The position numbers and the translations under genes are program-made. 64,000 bases of DNA from Moniliella sp. 'wahieum' (taxonomy: Eukaryota > Basidiomycota > Moniliellomycetes > Moniliellales > Moniliellaceae): contig RSEE01000049.1 in the NCBI GenBank assembly GCA_003971905.1, forward strand, positions 248,001 to 312,000. Reading direction: 5' to 3'. The notes beneath the pieces were generated by a model that saw only the letters and a program-made list of their open reading frames with translations, ran no database searches and was not told the DNA's origin. Positions 46,724 through 57,726 of the stretch are shown here, one piece after another (within the stretch, counting starts at the first letter, position 1; each line of letters begins with the position of its first letter).

Positions 46724-48276
46724 TCCCATTCGCAAGAGAGAAAAAGAAGAAGATAAGAACACTACTGCTGCAGTGCCACTGGTCGCATGTCACCAGTATA
46801 GCACGCGATTCATCCACACAACAAGAAGCAAGTTGCACTACGGTGCCTTAGCCACATGAAAGGCTCGTTGTAGCGATGGACCGAACGCTTCCTTTCGGCC
46901 TTCGGATTCTTCCACAGGGACACTAGCTTATAATTATAGACCTGAGTCAGCCCCGGATGTGTTTTCGCTATAGGTCTCACCGTTTTGTTCCTCAGCCTGG
47001 ATACTGAGTATGTCGTCCACTGAATAACTATTGGGGTTGGGGCCCTGGCTCTTTTCCTGTTCGCGCCCTAGTAGACCCTGCATAAATGGCATGTAGGCCA
47101 CACCGGTTCCATTGCGTATAACTCTGCCAAGAGGCACCTTTAATTTCGTCAAGATTTCTATGACATAAAGATGGGTACTGTAAAGGTCGGGCGATGCGAG
47201 TGAGACCAAGCGCCGAAGGAAGCAAAAGATGCACTGGTAGAGAGATGAGCAGGATTGGCGTTGAGCAGAGAACTGTGATTAAGTATAAGAGGGCCGTGAC
47301 TGGCAGGTACCACCGGGCCGCTAGTATTTCAGTGAGTTTTGACGCCCTCTGCGCGCCAATACGAGCTAAGCTCGAAGATCCAGCGGGAGAAGAATGAGAC
47401 GCAGTCTAGTGACTCAGTGCCGTGGGCAGGTTCCACGCACAAACTACTGTTGAATATGTACCGCAACCGTCAGCAGCTAGGCCGAAGTGTGGGAGCCGCG
47501 GTGAACGAACTCGATCAGCGGGTGACTAACAATATCAATACGAGTGCAGATATTCAGCTGTCGCAAGTTTTCACAAAAGGTTTGTTGACCATCATTTCGT
47601 AACCCTCACGGTGGATGAGGCCAGAAAGCCCGCCGCAGCAATGCGCCTCCGCACCCGTCGTTGTCCCACCGTTGGCAGTGTGAATGCACGACAAATCACC
47701 TTTTGGTGGAACCGTGGACCGGCCCCTCACCTGCCCACTATCACGGGAGGTGGGGTGGCCACGCTCACCCACTGGACCAATCGCGGGAGTGCACAGGAAC
47801 AAACGAATGGACCTCCCCAATTGCAAAAACGGCAGTCTCACATTCTGCATGGCCTGTATGATCCCCCTCAAAGGCTTTATACCGTCGGTATCTATGATCT
47901 CCCCGAAATCCCTGTTGTCTTCCCTATATATGGTTCCACTGAAATCCTTTATTGGTCTGACATTAGTATTGGATATCCCTAGCCACCTTAATATCGTTGA
48001 TAACCGGCAACCCTGTGAACCATCTGTGACTTCCTCGCCGTGGTCATGACTTTTGAAACTCATTGATGTCCCTCCTCTTCGTTATCATTTGTTTTGGGAA
48101 GAGGGCTCCAATTTGAATGCCATTGTAACGATGGCATTGTCCAGTACCAAGCCCCTTCGACTTCTGGCATTGGATCCGATCTTCCGAGACGGAGGACGTG
48201 TCAATGTCAACCCATCTTACATGCCCCGCGTCACTGCTCTGTTCCACGCTACGGCGAGTCGACCAATCCCGACTAA

Positions 48277-49081
48277 TCATTGTTTCCTGTTACGGGCTGA
48301 CATGCATTGGATCTGAGATGGTCTGATCCAAGCTAAGACCCGCCTTCTCTGCACATGTCCAGAAGAGCGCGCTCCGAAGTCCAACCAAAAGTTTGCTGAT
48401 CGTTGCTTAAACCATGTACGATGGATGGTCCGAGCGGCCACGCATCCGCGCGACAATAGTCGTCCCCCGCTCAAGTCGAAGTCGGTTGACCTACTAAAAG
48501 GGGCCACCAGTTCCCGGTATCATTATGCGACGACTGTCGCCCCGTCACTGCTTACTTTGTCCCTTCTCCTTTGTGCCTGCGGCAACCAACCCCTCTTTTG
48601 ACATACCTTCCTTTCTACACCCCTTTTGCTTCCGTCTTCCCATTTAAATGTAGCCTGTACCCCTGAGGTTGGTGCCAGGGAATCCTTTCCGCAGGCTTGC
48701 ATTCTCGACCCTTCCCGCCTTTCCTGTCCAACAGCTGCCCGTTTAAGCAGCCAGTTGATTCTCTACAGGCAACCTTGTCTTCAGTTAGTTGCCTCCTCGT
48801 CTTTCAACAGCTTGTCTCCACTTAGTTGCCTCCTCGTCTTCCAACTTTGTTTCCCAGCCATTCGCCCAATCGGGTGAGCTTTGCTTTAGTCGCGCCGAAT
48901 TTGCGTACCACAGCTTATCGCATGGGTTCCTTTCTAGCCACGTCATCTGGTGCCGCTGTTGAGCGCCACCTCTGGCAGTGTTTGTCCTTCACTGCCTCTA
49001 CCAGTCTCCAACGCCGGGAGGCCCCAGGCCTTTTACCACACCTTCATCCGGCTCGCACACAGCGTTACCATACGTGCAGCC
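48277..49081 (+). repeat. Inverted repeat pair, left copy
   Basis: Diverged counterpart of the reverse complement of 53275-54060. Strong shared islands, in order: GATCCAAGCTAAG, GAGCGCGCTCCG-AGTCCAACCAA, CATCCGCGCGACAATAG, GCGACGACTGTCGCC, GCCTGCGGCAACCAACCCCT then CTTTTGACAT, TACCACAGCTTATCGC, and TGGCAG-GTTTGTCC. Collinear over about 800 bp with many substitutions and small indels, so it is an old repeat. Residual protein similarity (THPRDNSRPP against MHPRDNRRPP) suggests part of it once coded. Confidence 0.8.
48774..48847 (+). repeat. 37-nt tandem duplication inside left repeat copy
   Basis: Units 48774-48810 and 48811-48847 both contain TTAGTTGCCTCCTCGTCTT and start with CTTGTCT; four mismatches by eye. 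The right-hand inverted copy shows only one such unit, so the duplication arose after the copies separated. Confidence 0.75.
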
Positions 49082-52000
49082 CCGTCTACCCCTTCTGTTC
49101 AGGAAACAAGTCTCAACCACAACTCAGTCAATGTTTGTGAGGGACAGCATCATGCAGTTCGTCCGTCCCATTGGTGGTCCACCACGCAATATCCTTCTGT
49201 AGCTTCTTGAAGGAGGGGGATCTCTTTAGAGATGCCGATGGTATTCATTCAGGCTGCATGGAATGGAGGATTATTATATACCACTGCAGAGGGAAGAGGA
49301 ATAGCAATCACACGGTACTAATTCAAGGCATCAGTGGGAGAGAGACATACAGGGGTCAAGGCCGATCTAAAACAGGGTCATACGCACACAGCCGGTAGGT
49401 ATGTGTGTGTGACCCGTCACTTATAGCACTGTTATGCACAACATGTACTACTAGAGCTCGGTGCAGAGTAAGCCAGCATACCAATCCGTGCGAAAGTGCA
49501 TTTAACACAGTTGAATAATATACGCGCCGCCGAAGTTCTGAAGTCATACATGATAACCCATCGCTCCCATATATTTGCATCCGAGGGTTTAGTACATTCG
49601 CCGACCAGTAGGCGAGTCCCGTCATGAAGGCAAGTATCATTATTCGCCATAGGTCCTAACTACGTCACCAATTTCCATATTCTCCATGCCATTGATGTTT
49701 CTTAAACATCTTCTCACCATACTCACAATGTCTGTGGGTGTCTTCATTGGCATCGCACCACCTGCTGCTGCTGAACACACAGTTGGTTTCCGGTGGGTGA
49801 GGAAATCACTTTGTATCCAGAATCCCTTATGGTAGTAGCTTCATACGAGCCAGTAACAGTTATTGCATCTTTCAATCCAAGCCCAATAGAAACCCAGCTT
49901 TGCGCGCTGACACTCAAGGCTACGCCCAGGGGCTGGTGGCGGACTACATCTTTGAAGATGATTTCCCAACTATAAATGCATCGGAGGCATAATGAAACAT
50001 ACCGTTTAGATTCGGCTTTCTCGAACTCAACAACACGGTATAGTAATCTGCTGAGAGCAGTCGTTCTCCTTATACAGAGCTAAATGTTAGGGTGAAACTA
50101 CTAATGCGGAGAAAGCGGGTGGAGAACCAACTCACTCATCATGCAGCCGCAATGTTGATCCTGACCGTTTAGTGCCAACGTCACTTCCATCATCTCCGAC
50201 CAAGGCGGAAGAGATAACCTATTTGATGCGTGTGCGATCTTTTTCTTCCTGGCGGACGTCCTCATTGGAATGCGTATTGCAAAGAGCCATCAAAACAAGT
50301 ACGTCAGCATGTAATGGTGTTGATTAATCTCTCCAGATGGTGTAATGAACTGCGACGGTAGGCATGAGGAGATAGGGGTGGGAAAAGAGAACGTGTGTCG
50401 AGGGTGGTTAACCAGCTACTCTCTGGTTTCCCATGTCACAATACCACATTATTTGATGGTTACATGCACAACCACGATTCTCAAGGCTCTAACAAGGATA
50501 TAATATCCAAGAAAGACCGCCCGTGGGCAGCGTTCGCTGTTTTTAGGCTTGAGGCATTAACAATTAACGATCCTCGTGATGGCGTACTGATATTACAATT
50601 GCGGGTTCAAGCCAGTTAGGAATGTGATGTTACCTATTCTATATATAGATGCCATACAGGGACTATAGTGACCACCAACTGATCCTGCAACGGTGGATCA
50701 GGGACTAATTGACCATGAAAGGCGCTTATGGCCTAAATGACATAACATAGCTTCTCAGTATACAAGTTCGGGCTGGTGGCATAGTTATACAAATCGAAAC
50801 TTCTGGATTGTACTCCCCCATGTAACTGGTACATCCTGTGAGTTGCGCATTCACAGCAAAGAAACACACTGAAAACGGGTATCCAGATTACAAACATACG
50901 ACAGGAATATGAGAGGTTCGGGTTCAACGAGTTCAGCTGAATTTTCTTCAAACCCTCTTAGGCTTGTGAACAACCCCAAGGAACAAGTTGCTGATAGGGA
51001 TGGTGAAATGTAATCGCTGGTGCATAACCAATGCCATTGTCATTCAGCATTGCGCCCACCCGAGGGCTAACACAAAGGGTGCCGGTGGTGGTATTCTCCT
51101 GTCTGTTGTTACTAGAGTTACTTCTAGCCTTTGTCTCTAACATCGATCAATAAAATGTTGAGGGTCCTTGTAGCTGTGCTCTAATTTCCAAATGGGTGGC
51201 CCGTATCCCTCACTCAAGGTTTCCCTTACCATTAGCCTCATCTGGGCTGCATGTGAGAATGTGCTACTTGCAAATATCTCTGGCATATAAGAGCCCCATG
51301 ATATGCGGCGGCCGCGAGTGTATGCTTTCCGCTTCATTCCTTCTGCACTCAAGACAAGTATTAATCACTTGAGCGGTGGACCATCGGGCATGCGGACAAC
51401 TGGTTGTTTGTTATTGGATAACCGTTAACCCATTTAGCGTCATTGTTCGACGTAAACGTTCTGCATTCGGCAGTTCATCTTTGCACCGTTCTCACATTTT
51501 TGTGACCAATGTATGATGCCCGGGAAATGCGGATAATAAGTTGTCATACGCGTTCCTGAGGTTGCGAGAAGTTGGTCCTTACGCTACATACTATGGGCAC
51601 GCACATTCTTCCCTAGTCGACTGCGGGCAATGCGTACATTTGTGGTATTTATTTGGGCAGAGTGGGACGGATACAAGGAACGTACGAAATAGACATTATT
51701 CCCCTTCATCATGACAATGCGATTATACCACCAAGCGCAACAAGATATTTACAGAAGAATGAACTGACGAGTTTTAGGGTGAAAAGGGCTCACTGCACTC
51801 GTGTCTATCATACTTGGTCATATCCACGTGCGCTACCTTCGGTCTGGAAGTGAATGACGCATGTGGTCTGGAAACTAGAGGAGCATCAGCTTCAGAGACA
51901 TTGCAGAACAGGGACTTAATGCATATCTCACAGGGCGGCACCAAGGGTTCGGCCCGATTAGCTGAATCCAGAGGATAAATGCTGGAGAGGCTTGAGGCGC

Positions 52001-53274
52001 CCCTTTTCTGAGAGGACGGACGGTCTTGGATATAACGAACGATGGGGTTGAGGATTACGATATTGACCCGTTGCAATCACTGGGGCAAAAGGACAACGAC
52101 AATGCATTTGAATTGAGTGTAAGTCACCGAGGTGGGAGAGACGAGCCGTTTATGGCTCGACTGTGCTGCGTGTGATGGAAACTGTGCCCAACTCACAGCC
52201 CATCCTGTAATTCGTTCCGGGCAGAGTGGTCGCTACGTCGCATGCTATTCCCTAGCCAGTGGACATCCTAGCAGGAAAGATACAATGGCTGCCAGCCCAT
52301 CCTCATCCCCTCCGAAGGAAGAAGCAAGGATTGGTTGGTGTTAAATGAAGCGAAGGACCCAGTTCCGGGAGTCTGTCTGGTTCGGACTGCGTTCAGTCGT
52401 TGTCACAGTACTGCCTTCAGTTATACTTTGTGTCCTCTTCGCTAGGTATAATGAGTAGCGGTAGAGATGCAGGGTTGAGGTACGTCCTCCCCAATAAATG
52501 CTGGATGAAGCGCCTGCTCCTCAAGCCGAGTCGCTTCTCGTCGTCATCGGTATTATGAGGCTGGAATGAAGAGGCAAAAAGCTCTGTTGACGGAGGAAGT
52601 TCAAGTGTGAGTACTTGTCAGCATAATGGAGGAGGTGTGTTGTCCTCTGCCAGTAGTGATGTTGGGCATGAGTGTTTATTGCTGGGTAGCTATTTGGGCA
52701 CGAAGTACGACCTCTTTCTCCCGAGGACGAAGTCTTGATTGAACAAGGAGCACTAGACGTCGTCACCCTTTTCATGAGGGCGGATCGAAAAAAGGGCGTT
52801 GTTGCGAAGAAAGGTGGGGTGGGTCGGGATGGGCACAAGAGGGTCCTGTGGCTTACTGACAATATCGCACTGCTTTCATACTATTTTGTCCCAACTTCAA
52901 TGGCACGCCTTGCTATAGGTGTTGGCCCTTGGAAAATGGTGGCTAGGCCCGTTTGCGTACTACGGCGTAATTCCTATCAGTCGTGTCCTTCCTTCTAAAT
53001 AAGTTTCTGAGGTGCATATACCTCCAGACCGTCTCCCCAGAAGTATCCAATCCAGCTGCTTGCGAGGAGTATATACCTCTCCCCCCACCCAATGGACAGT
53101 AAAAGGGACAAATAGAAGGGGGGGGGGGTGCAGGGAGCCCGCCCGCGTTTATATGGGTTACGATCCCGTAGGAGGCAGCAGGTCTACTCACGGTAGTTTC
53201 GGGCTTGGGCTATAGTTGGTGGATCCGAGCAGAGCTAGGGACGAGGAGAGGCCTTTTTGGGCGCAAAGCCGAGG

Positions 53275-54060
53275 CGGCTGCACGAGTGGCTAGGCTGAGT
53301 ATACATCGGCTTGGGCCGTAGTAATGTATCTGAAGCGTCCGGGGCTTAGGGACGGGAGGAGGCAGTGGAGGACAAACGCTGCCATAGCTGAGACTGGACA
53401 GGGACGGCTGTCGACGTGGAACCCCCGCGATAAGCTGTGGTATGGGAAATCGACGCGGCTGACGGAAGGCTCGCGCGACTGGACGGATGGAGAGCTGGAG
53501 GACGAGGTGGGAAGAGGAGGTGGGAGCTAAGAGAAGAGGAGGCTGCCTGTACTTGAACAATTGGCTGGGAAAAGGGCAGGAGCTAGACAGGATAGGCGGG
53601 AAGGGACGAGAGTGAAGACAAGAAGGACGAGGAGAGACGAAAATGGAATGCGGGGAAAAAGATCCTCTCATCAACCAGGGGTACAAGCTAGATCAAAGGG
53701 GAAACGGATACAAGAGGGGATGTAGAAAGGAAAATATGTCAAAAGAGGGGTTGGTTGCCGCAGGCGTAACAGAGAAGGGAAAGGGAAACGCGGGGACGGA
53801 GGCGACAGTCGTCGCAAAGATACTGACAACTTAGTGGCCTTATTTAGGCCATCCGACATGGACTCAGTGTGGGCGGGGGCCGCCTATTGTCGCGCGGATG
53901 CATGGCCCCTCGGGCCACCGTACCCAATTTATCCATAACCATCATCACACTTGGTTGGACTGCGGAGCGCGCTCTACTGGGCATGTACAGGGCAGGCGGG
54001 CCTTAGCTTGGATCGGGCTATCTCGGATCCAACGCGGTCGGTAACAGGAGCAAGTAATAT
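53275..54060 (-). repeat. Inverted repeat pair, right copy
   Basis: Reverse-complement partner of 48277-49081, about 4.2 kb of unrelated sequence away. Anchors on the plus strand include CTATTGTCGCGCGGATGCAT (53885-53904 region), GGTTGGTTGCCGCAGGC (about 53748-53764) and GGACAAACGCTGCCA (about 53369-53383). Both copies are decayed. Confidence 0.8.
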
Positions 54061-54640
54061 TTTTGCCAAAGACCCTTGATGGAGGGATACTTTGGGGTCT
54101 CGATCTCTAAAAGTGGCAATGACTGCTTTCTTGAAGCTGTGCGCACAAATCTCGGCCTTGGTACCAAAAGTGCGGGGTTCGCCGCCATTATAGATCTGGT
54201 GGGCCTGACATCTATACTCTTGCACGGAGGCGATGAAGTGGTCGACTGTTTCCCGAAAATCTTGTCAATGTCCTCTGTGAGAGACCATGCTCGTCGCAAA
54301 CACGTTTGACTCGGTAAAGCCACATCTCGATGACTGTACTGTTGCGCTTCGTTCCCAAAAAGGTAGGGATATCGTCGACATAAGTGGAGCATCGTAGGTT
54401 CGAGCGTTTCATGATGTCAGGAGCCTCTGAACTAGCTCGGAAAAGCGAATTCAAGGAGGTGGTACCCCTCGACTGATAACCCGCCGTTTCAGCTGTTACT
54501 ATCTCTCGAGGCCAAAAAGGGCTCGATTCAATAAGGCCTCCCGTCCATCGGCCATCGATCGATTGGCTATTAGATTGTTTATAAGGAAACAATGATGGAG
54601 AAACAAGCTCGTCGAGTCGTAAAGCGTACACACGTGTAGT
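54060..54640 (-). pseudogene. Coding relic, possibly retroelement Gag-like
   Basis: The minus strand next to the right repeat copy carries coding-like pieces in shifting frames: RCSTYVDDIPTFLGTKRNST, VIEMWLYRVKRVCDEHGL, EDIDKIFGKQSTTSSPPC and KAEICAHSFKKAVIATFRDR. The pattern of a target-protein Phe-x-Gly, a Trp-Leu-x-x-Val helix and a later Ala-x-x-Trp/Phe-like helix recalls Ty3/gypsy Gag, but no protease, reverse transcriptase or integrase is visible, so the identification is only a suggestion. Confidence 0.35.
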
Positions 54641-54718
54641 AGTGTTGTAAATGTCCGTATCTACAATAGCACTGGGGAAGGAGGGGGGAAGAAGGGTGCG
54701 AGGGAATACCAGCTTAGC

Positions 54719-56601
54719 CTAGTTCCCTTCCTCCCCCTCCTCGGTCCGTTTAGGTTTCTTACTGCTCTTGGGTTTGAGGAGGGGCAGCCAATCTTGATGC
54801 CCACGTTGAAAATGAGGATGAGCAAAGCAGTGGTGGGACCCGTAGAGTGTCAAGGCAGTCAAGCCCGGGGTGAGAGCAGCGGCGGTGGCTTTTGCTGCCG
54901 ACGCTTCGGCGGTCAACGTGGTGGCCAAAGTCGAGGTGGGGTGCAGGGCAGTTTCTTCCTCGGCTCTGGCTTGGATAGCGTGTGCCGTCACCGCTGCTTG
55001 TATTGCCTGGTTTGCTGACGAGGGGGAGAGCAAGTTCTTGCTCACGGCTAACTGGATCTCGGCTGGAGCAAGGGGTCGTGTGTTGCTGATTCGTTGGAAA
55101 CCATACAACTATCGTTTCAATCAGCGTCAGAAATGCACACAGATGGAAAGACAGAGAGAAGGACGTTTGACGAGAGGGACGTACGTTCAACTGGCGGATA
55201 AACGAAGCATTGTTGTTGTGACGATAGAGGGTGGGAAGGACGTGAGCGGCAAACTCAGTACTGATCGCGGGATCCGCCACAATTATGATCTGGTCTCCAT
55301 TATGAGACCAATGGATGTACTTTTGATACAAAGGGGCGTATCCATCAGGTACCAGAGCTTGGTCACAAACGCTGGATAGCTTGCATTTCCACCCATTGAA
55401 GACCGAATCGTATTGACAGCCTTGGCTGCACTTGCCGAATCCCCATGAGGGGGCACATTCGCTGGAGGTGGGGGAGGCACGCTCACCTCCCGAACAGGAG
55501 GAGGGGAGCATGTACTATATGAAGGCGGCACATACTCTTCACTGCCCGAGATGGAGTCACTGTCGTCCTCCGTCCTGGGCGGAAAGTAGGCTGGAATCGG
55601 AGTAGGGAACGAGGAGGAAGCCAAGTAGTTGAGGGATCGCGACAGGCAGAATGAGGGGGTGGGACCGTAACCGTATCCCCAACTGGGATTCGATGGGGCA
55701 CTAGGCCGACGTACCAAAGCACCCGTGTCCTGGTTGGAAAGCATCCCAAGACACTCGGGCCCCTCCTCGTCTGCCTCGTCGCTGTCTAGCGAGGTGCGCT
55801 GTCTTCCACTGGAGTTGGCAAGGATCGTTGCCGCCGACACGGCATCAGCATCGGCGGCAACGGGAGACGGGAAGCCCCTGCTGCTTGCATGAGAATACCG
55901 TCGAGGGGAATACGGCGCAGCAGGGTACTTGGAATAGCTGGGGCGCCTTCCGTACTTCAGCCACCGATAGCTTCCTTCTTTGCCCCGCAAGGGATCGTAG
56001 GATGAGGAGGATCCCGGGCCACGTAGGCTGTGAGGCAGGGACATGCGCTTGGAGACGGACGTGGCTAGTGTGCCGAGGGATCCGGGACTGAAGCTGAGGC
56101 TTGTGCTGACTTCGCTCCGTCCGGAACGGTCGGGAGACACGGAGTGTGCCCAGGCGGTGTGAGAAATGCGACGATCGGTGATGGGCTGAGCGAGGGAGCG
56201 AGGCCAATTCAAATCCTCCTCCACGGCCATCAGTGTTGGCTCATCATCGTCCGGTTCGATTTGCATGCCTTCCAAGCCATATTCCAGTGCATCCACCTCG
56301 TTCTCTGCCTGCTTGGGGCAGCGCATGGCCGACGTCTTGAATCGATGTCCTACATAGAAGGGGGATGGGTATTCGGGCATGCTGGTCCAGTAGGGGGCTG
56401 GAGAGGATGCCAAGGTGGCGGTGGGTGGGCGTGGGTAGTCGGGTACGGAGCGGCCGGTGCGCGGGCTGCCCAACAAGGATGCGCGACGGGGGGGGGCACG
56501 GAGTGGGGGCCGGTGCGGGTGCTGGGGGAGATGGCGGTGGCGGTGGGGAGCGGGATGGGGCGGCTGGGCGGAGGGCTGTGACCGGCGAAGGAGGGAAGCA
56601 T
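54719..56601 (-). CDS. HSF-type transcription factor, C-terminal DNA-binding domain
   Basis: From ATG 56601 a Pro/Ser-rich region of about 370 residues (MPEYPSPFYVGHRFKTSAMR, SSSSYDPLRGKEGSYRWLKY) precedes an HSF-type winged helix-turn-helix: NASYPAFVTKLWYLMD, QKYIHWSHNGDQIIIVADP, AAHVLPTLYRHNNNASFIRQ plus LN, and after a 76-nt GT-AG intron (55109-55184) LYGFQRI. The intron position inside the recognition-helix region is seen directly. The domain then continues only after about 85 Ala/Thr-rich residues with HCFAHPHFQRGHQDWLPLLK, so the wing loop carries a large insertion. A basic tail (KPKSSKKPKRTEEGEE) ends at 54719. Frameshifts: a G7 run near 56490 and a missing C at about 55328. DNA binding is predicted; which HSF/Skn7/Sfl1-type role it has cannot be told. 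Confidence 0.85.
55109..55184 (-). other. Intron of the HSF-type gene
   Basis: Donor GTACGT after CGCCAGTTGAAC and acceptor CGATAG before TTGTATGGTTTCC. Splicing joins FIRQLN to LYGFQRI, the universal HSF-domain sequence, which proves the splice by homology. Confidence 0.92.
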
Positions 56602-56853
56602 GGCAGGAGGGCTGGTGGTGGTGGCGGTGGTGGCGAAGTAGACGACTTTCTTCCTGCGCCTGGACAGGGGCTAGGTAGGGATGCGCCTTATAATAGGCAG
56701 GCCATTAAGGGAGAGTTGGAGCGCCACCGACAGTGGCCGAGTGCGGGCCGGGGAGCCAAAAGGCATTGGCCAGTGACAGTGACACCGGTAACGCGTTCGG
56801 AACGGGTGGATAGGATACCTTAACCCCGCGCATTAATCAATCCAACTAGTCCA

Positions 56854-57112
56854 TCAATCCATTTCAGCGCGGCTGTAGCATTGGACCCCGTCACGTAACC
56901 TCGGTTGCACGACAGTAGGGACCGAGGGGAGTAAGGCGTCTCTGTCCTCTGGAGGGAGCAGTCGTGTGGTGGTGAACCAACTTACGATCGACTTGAGCGT
57001 GGATGGTGAAGATTCTGGCACGCAGAAGAACGTTCAGATCATCCATTCTCCTCGCCGCCATCCGAGTCGTACGTTCCTGCTCGGACTCGTCAACATCCAA
57101 GTCGTCCAGCAA
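56854..57112 (-). CDS. Two exon-like segments, unrecognised gene
   Basis: Minus-strand 57112-56986 reads LLDDLDVDESEQERTTRMAA then RRMDDLNVLLRARIFTIHAQ, bounded by a CAG acceptor and a GTAAGT donor, and clearly looks coding. A 37-nt intron would lead to a last exon 56948-56854 (DRDALLPSVPTVVQPRLRDG) with stop 56854-56856. The upstream exons are uncertain; the ORF at 57366-57630 on the same strand may belong to it. No family is recognised. Confidence 0.4.
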
Positions 57113-57365
57113 CTGCGCAGCAGTGGCAACGTAAATTGAATGTGCATCTCAATGAGCCATGAGAAGCCGCTAGCGACCAGTGTGTTTGCCTCTAAAAGGG
57201 AGGAAGACGAGCAAGTTTACTCCACGAGGATCCATGCAGACTCCGCCGATGATACAGCGCCTGGTCTCTTGCGAGGAAAATGTGCGTTTGGGACGCAAAA
57301 GGCAACGTTCAAAGAACGATCCGCCCTGTCTGTTGCGGCCCTGGACTTTACGGTCCATGGTGCGT

Positions 57366-57630
57366 CTAGGCAATGGGGTAGAGCTCCTGGTAGGCATTGG
57401 CAAAGTAGGTGCGGTCCTTGAGTATGGCCGGCGGAGCGGTAGTAAACGCGAATGCGCAGTTCGAGGTCGCCCGGGATCGTCTCCCACGGGGGGGGGGGGG
57501 GGGGGGTGAGCTGGTCTAGGGGCATACGAGGCGGGGGGTGGCGCTGCGCGCTGCCGACGGGCGCGGGAGCAGAGCACATGCCCGGCACGAAGCAGGCCGT
57601 GCCACCCACCGACCAGGGGACAGCAATCAT
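57366..57630 (-). CDS. Small hypothetical ORF or 5' exon (frameshifted)
   Basis: From ATG 57630 (MIAVPWSVGGTACFVPGMCS) the minus strand encodes a Pro-rich linker over the long poly-G tract, then PWETIPGDLELRIRVYYRSA and, after a one-base shift near 57430, ILKDRTYFANAYQELYPIA with stop 57366-57368. Composition and helix pattern look coding, about 88 residues. It may be a short protein or the first part of the gene whose exons lie at 56854-57112. It is divergent from PRP28, with 96 bp between starts. Confidence 0.4.
57488..57506. repeat. Poly-G tract of 19 bases
   Basis: Nineteen consecutive Gs on the plus strand, encoding a proline run on the minus strand. Its true length is likely misread, given the homopolymer errors elsewhere. 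Confidence 0.9.
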
Positions 57631-57726
57631 GTTGCAGCCAGCGCATGACGTAAGCACCCGCCCTATGTCCTGCTTTCTTCGCCCGTCAGTCGACGGGATT
57701 ATAACGATGGTTAAAGCCCTCCATCT

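Larger units (their letters stand above)
44741..54718. other. Ten-kilobase gene desert
   Basis: No conserved gene is visible over about 10 kb, and reading frames are short on both strands. From about 45.2 kb the base composition becomes visibly AT-richer than the flanks. The period-7 palindrome arrays common elsewhere are nearly absent. It contains a minisatellite (45784-45906), a hairpin (46700-46723), a 37-nt tandem duplication (48774-48847), a pair of inverted diverged repeats (48277-49081 and 53275-54060) and a coding-like relic next to the right-hand copy. A centromere, a transposon graveyard or both would fit; none is demonstrated. Confidence 0.6.

Noticed and set aside
47554-48063. 169-codon minus-strand ORF in the desert
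   Set aside because: Overlaps several plus-strand frames of similar length; no start context, domain or codon bias that favours it.
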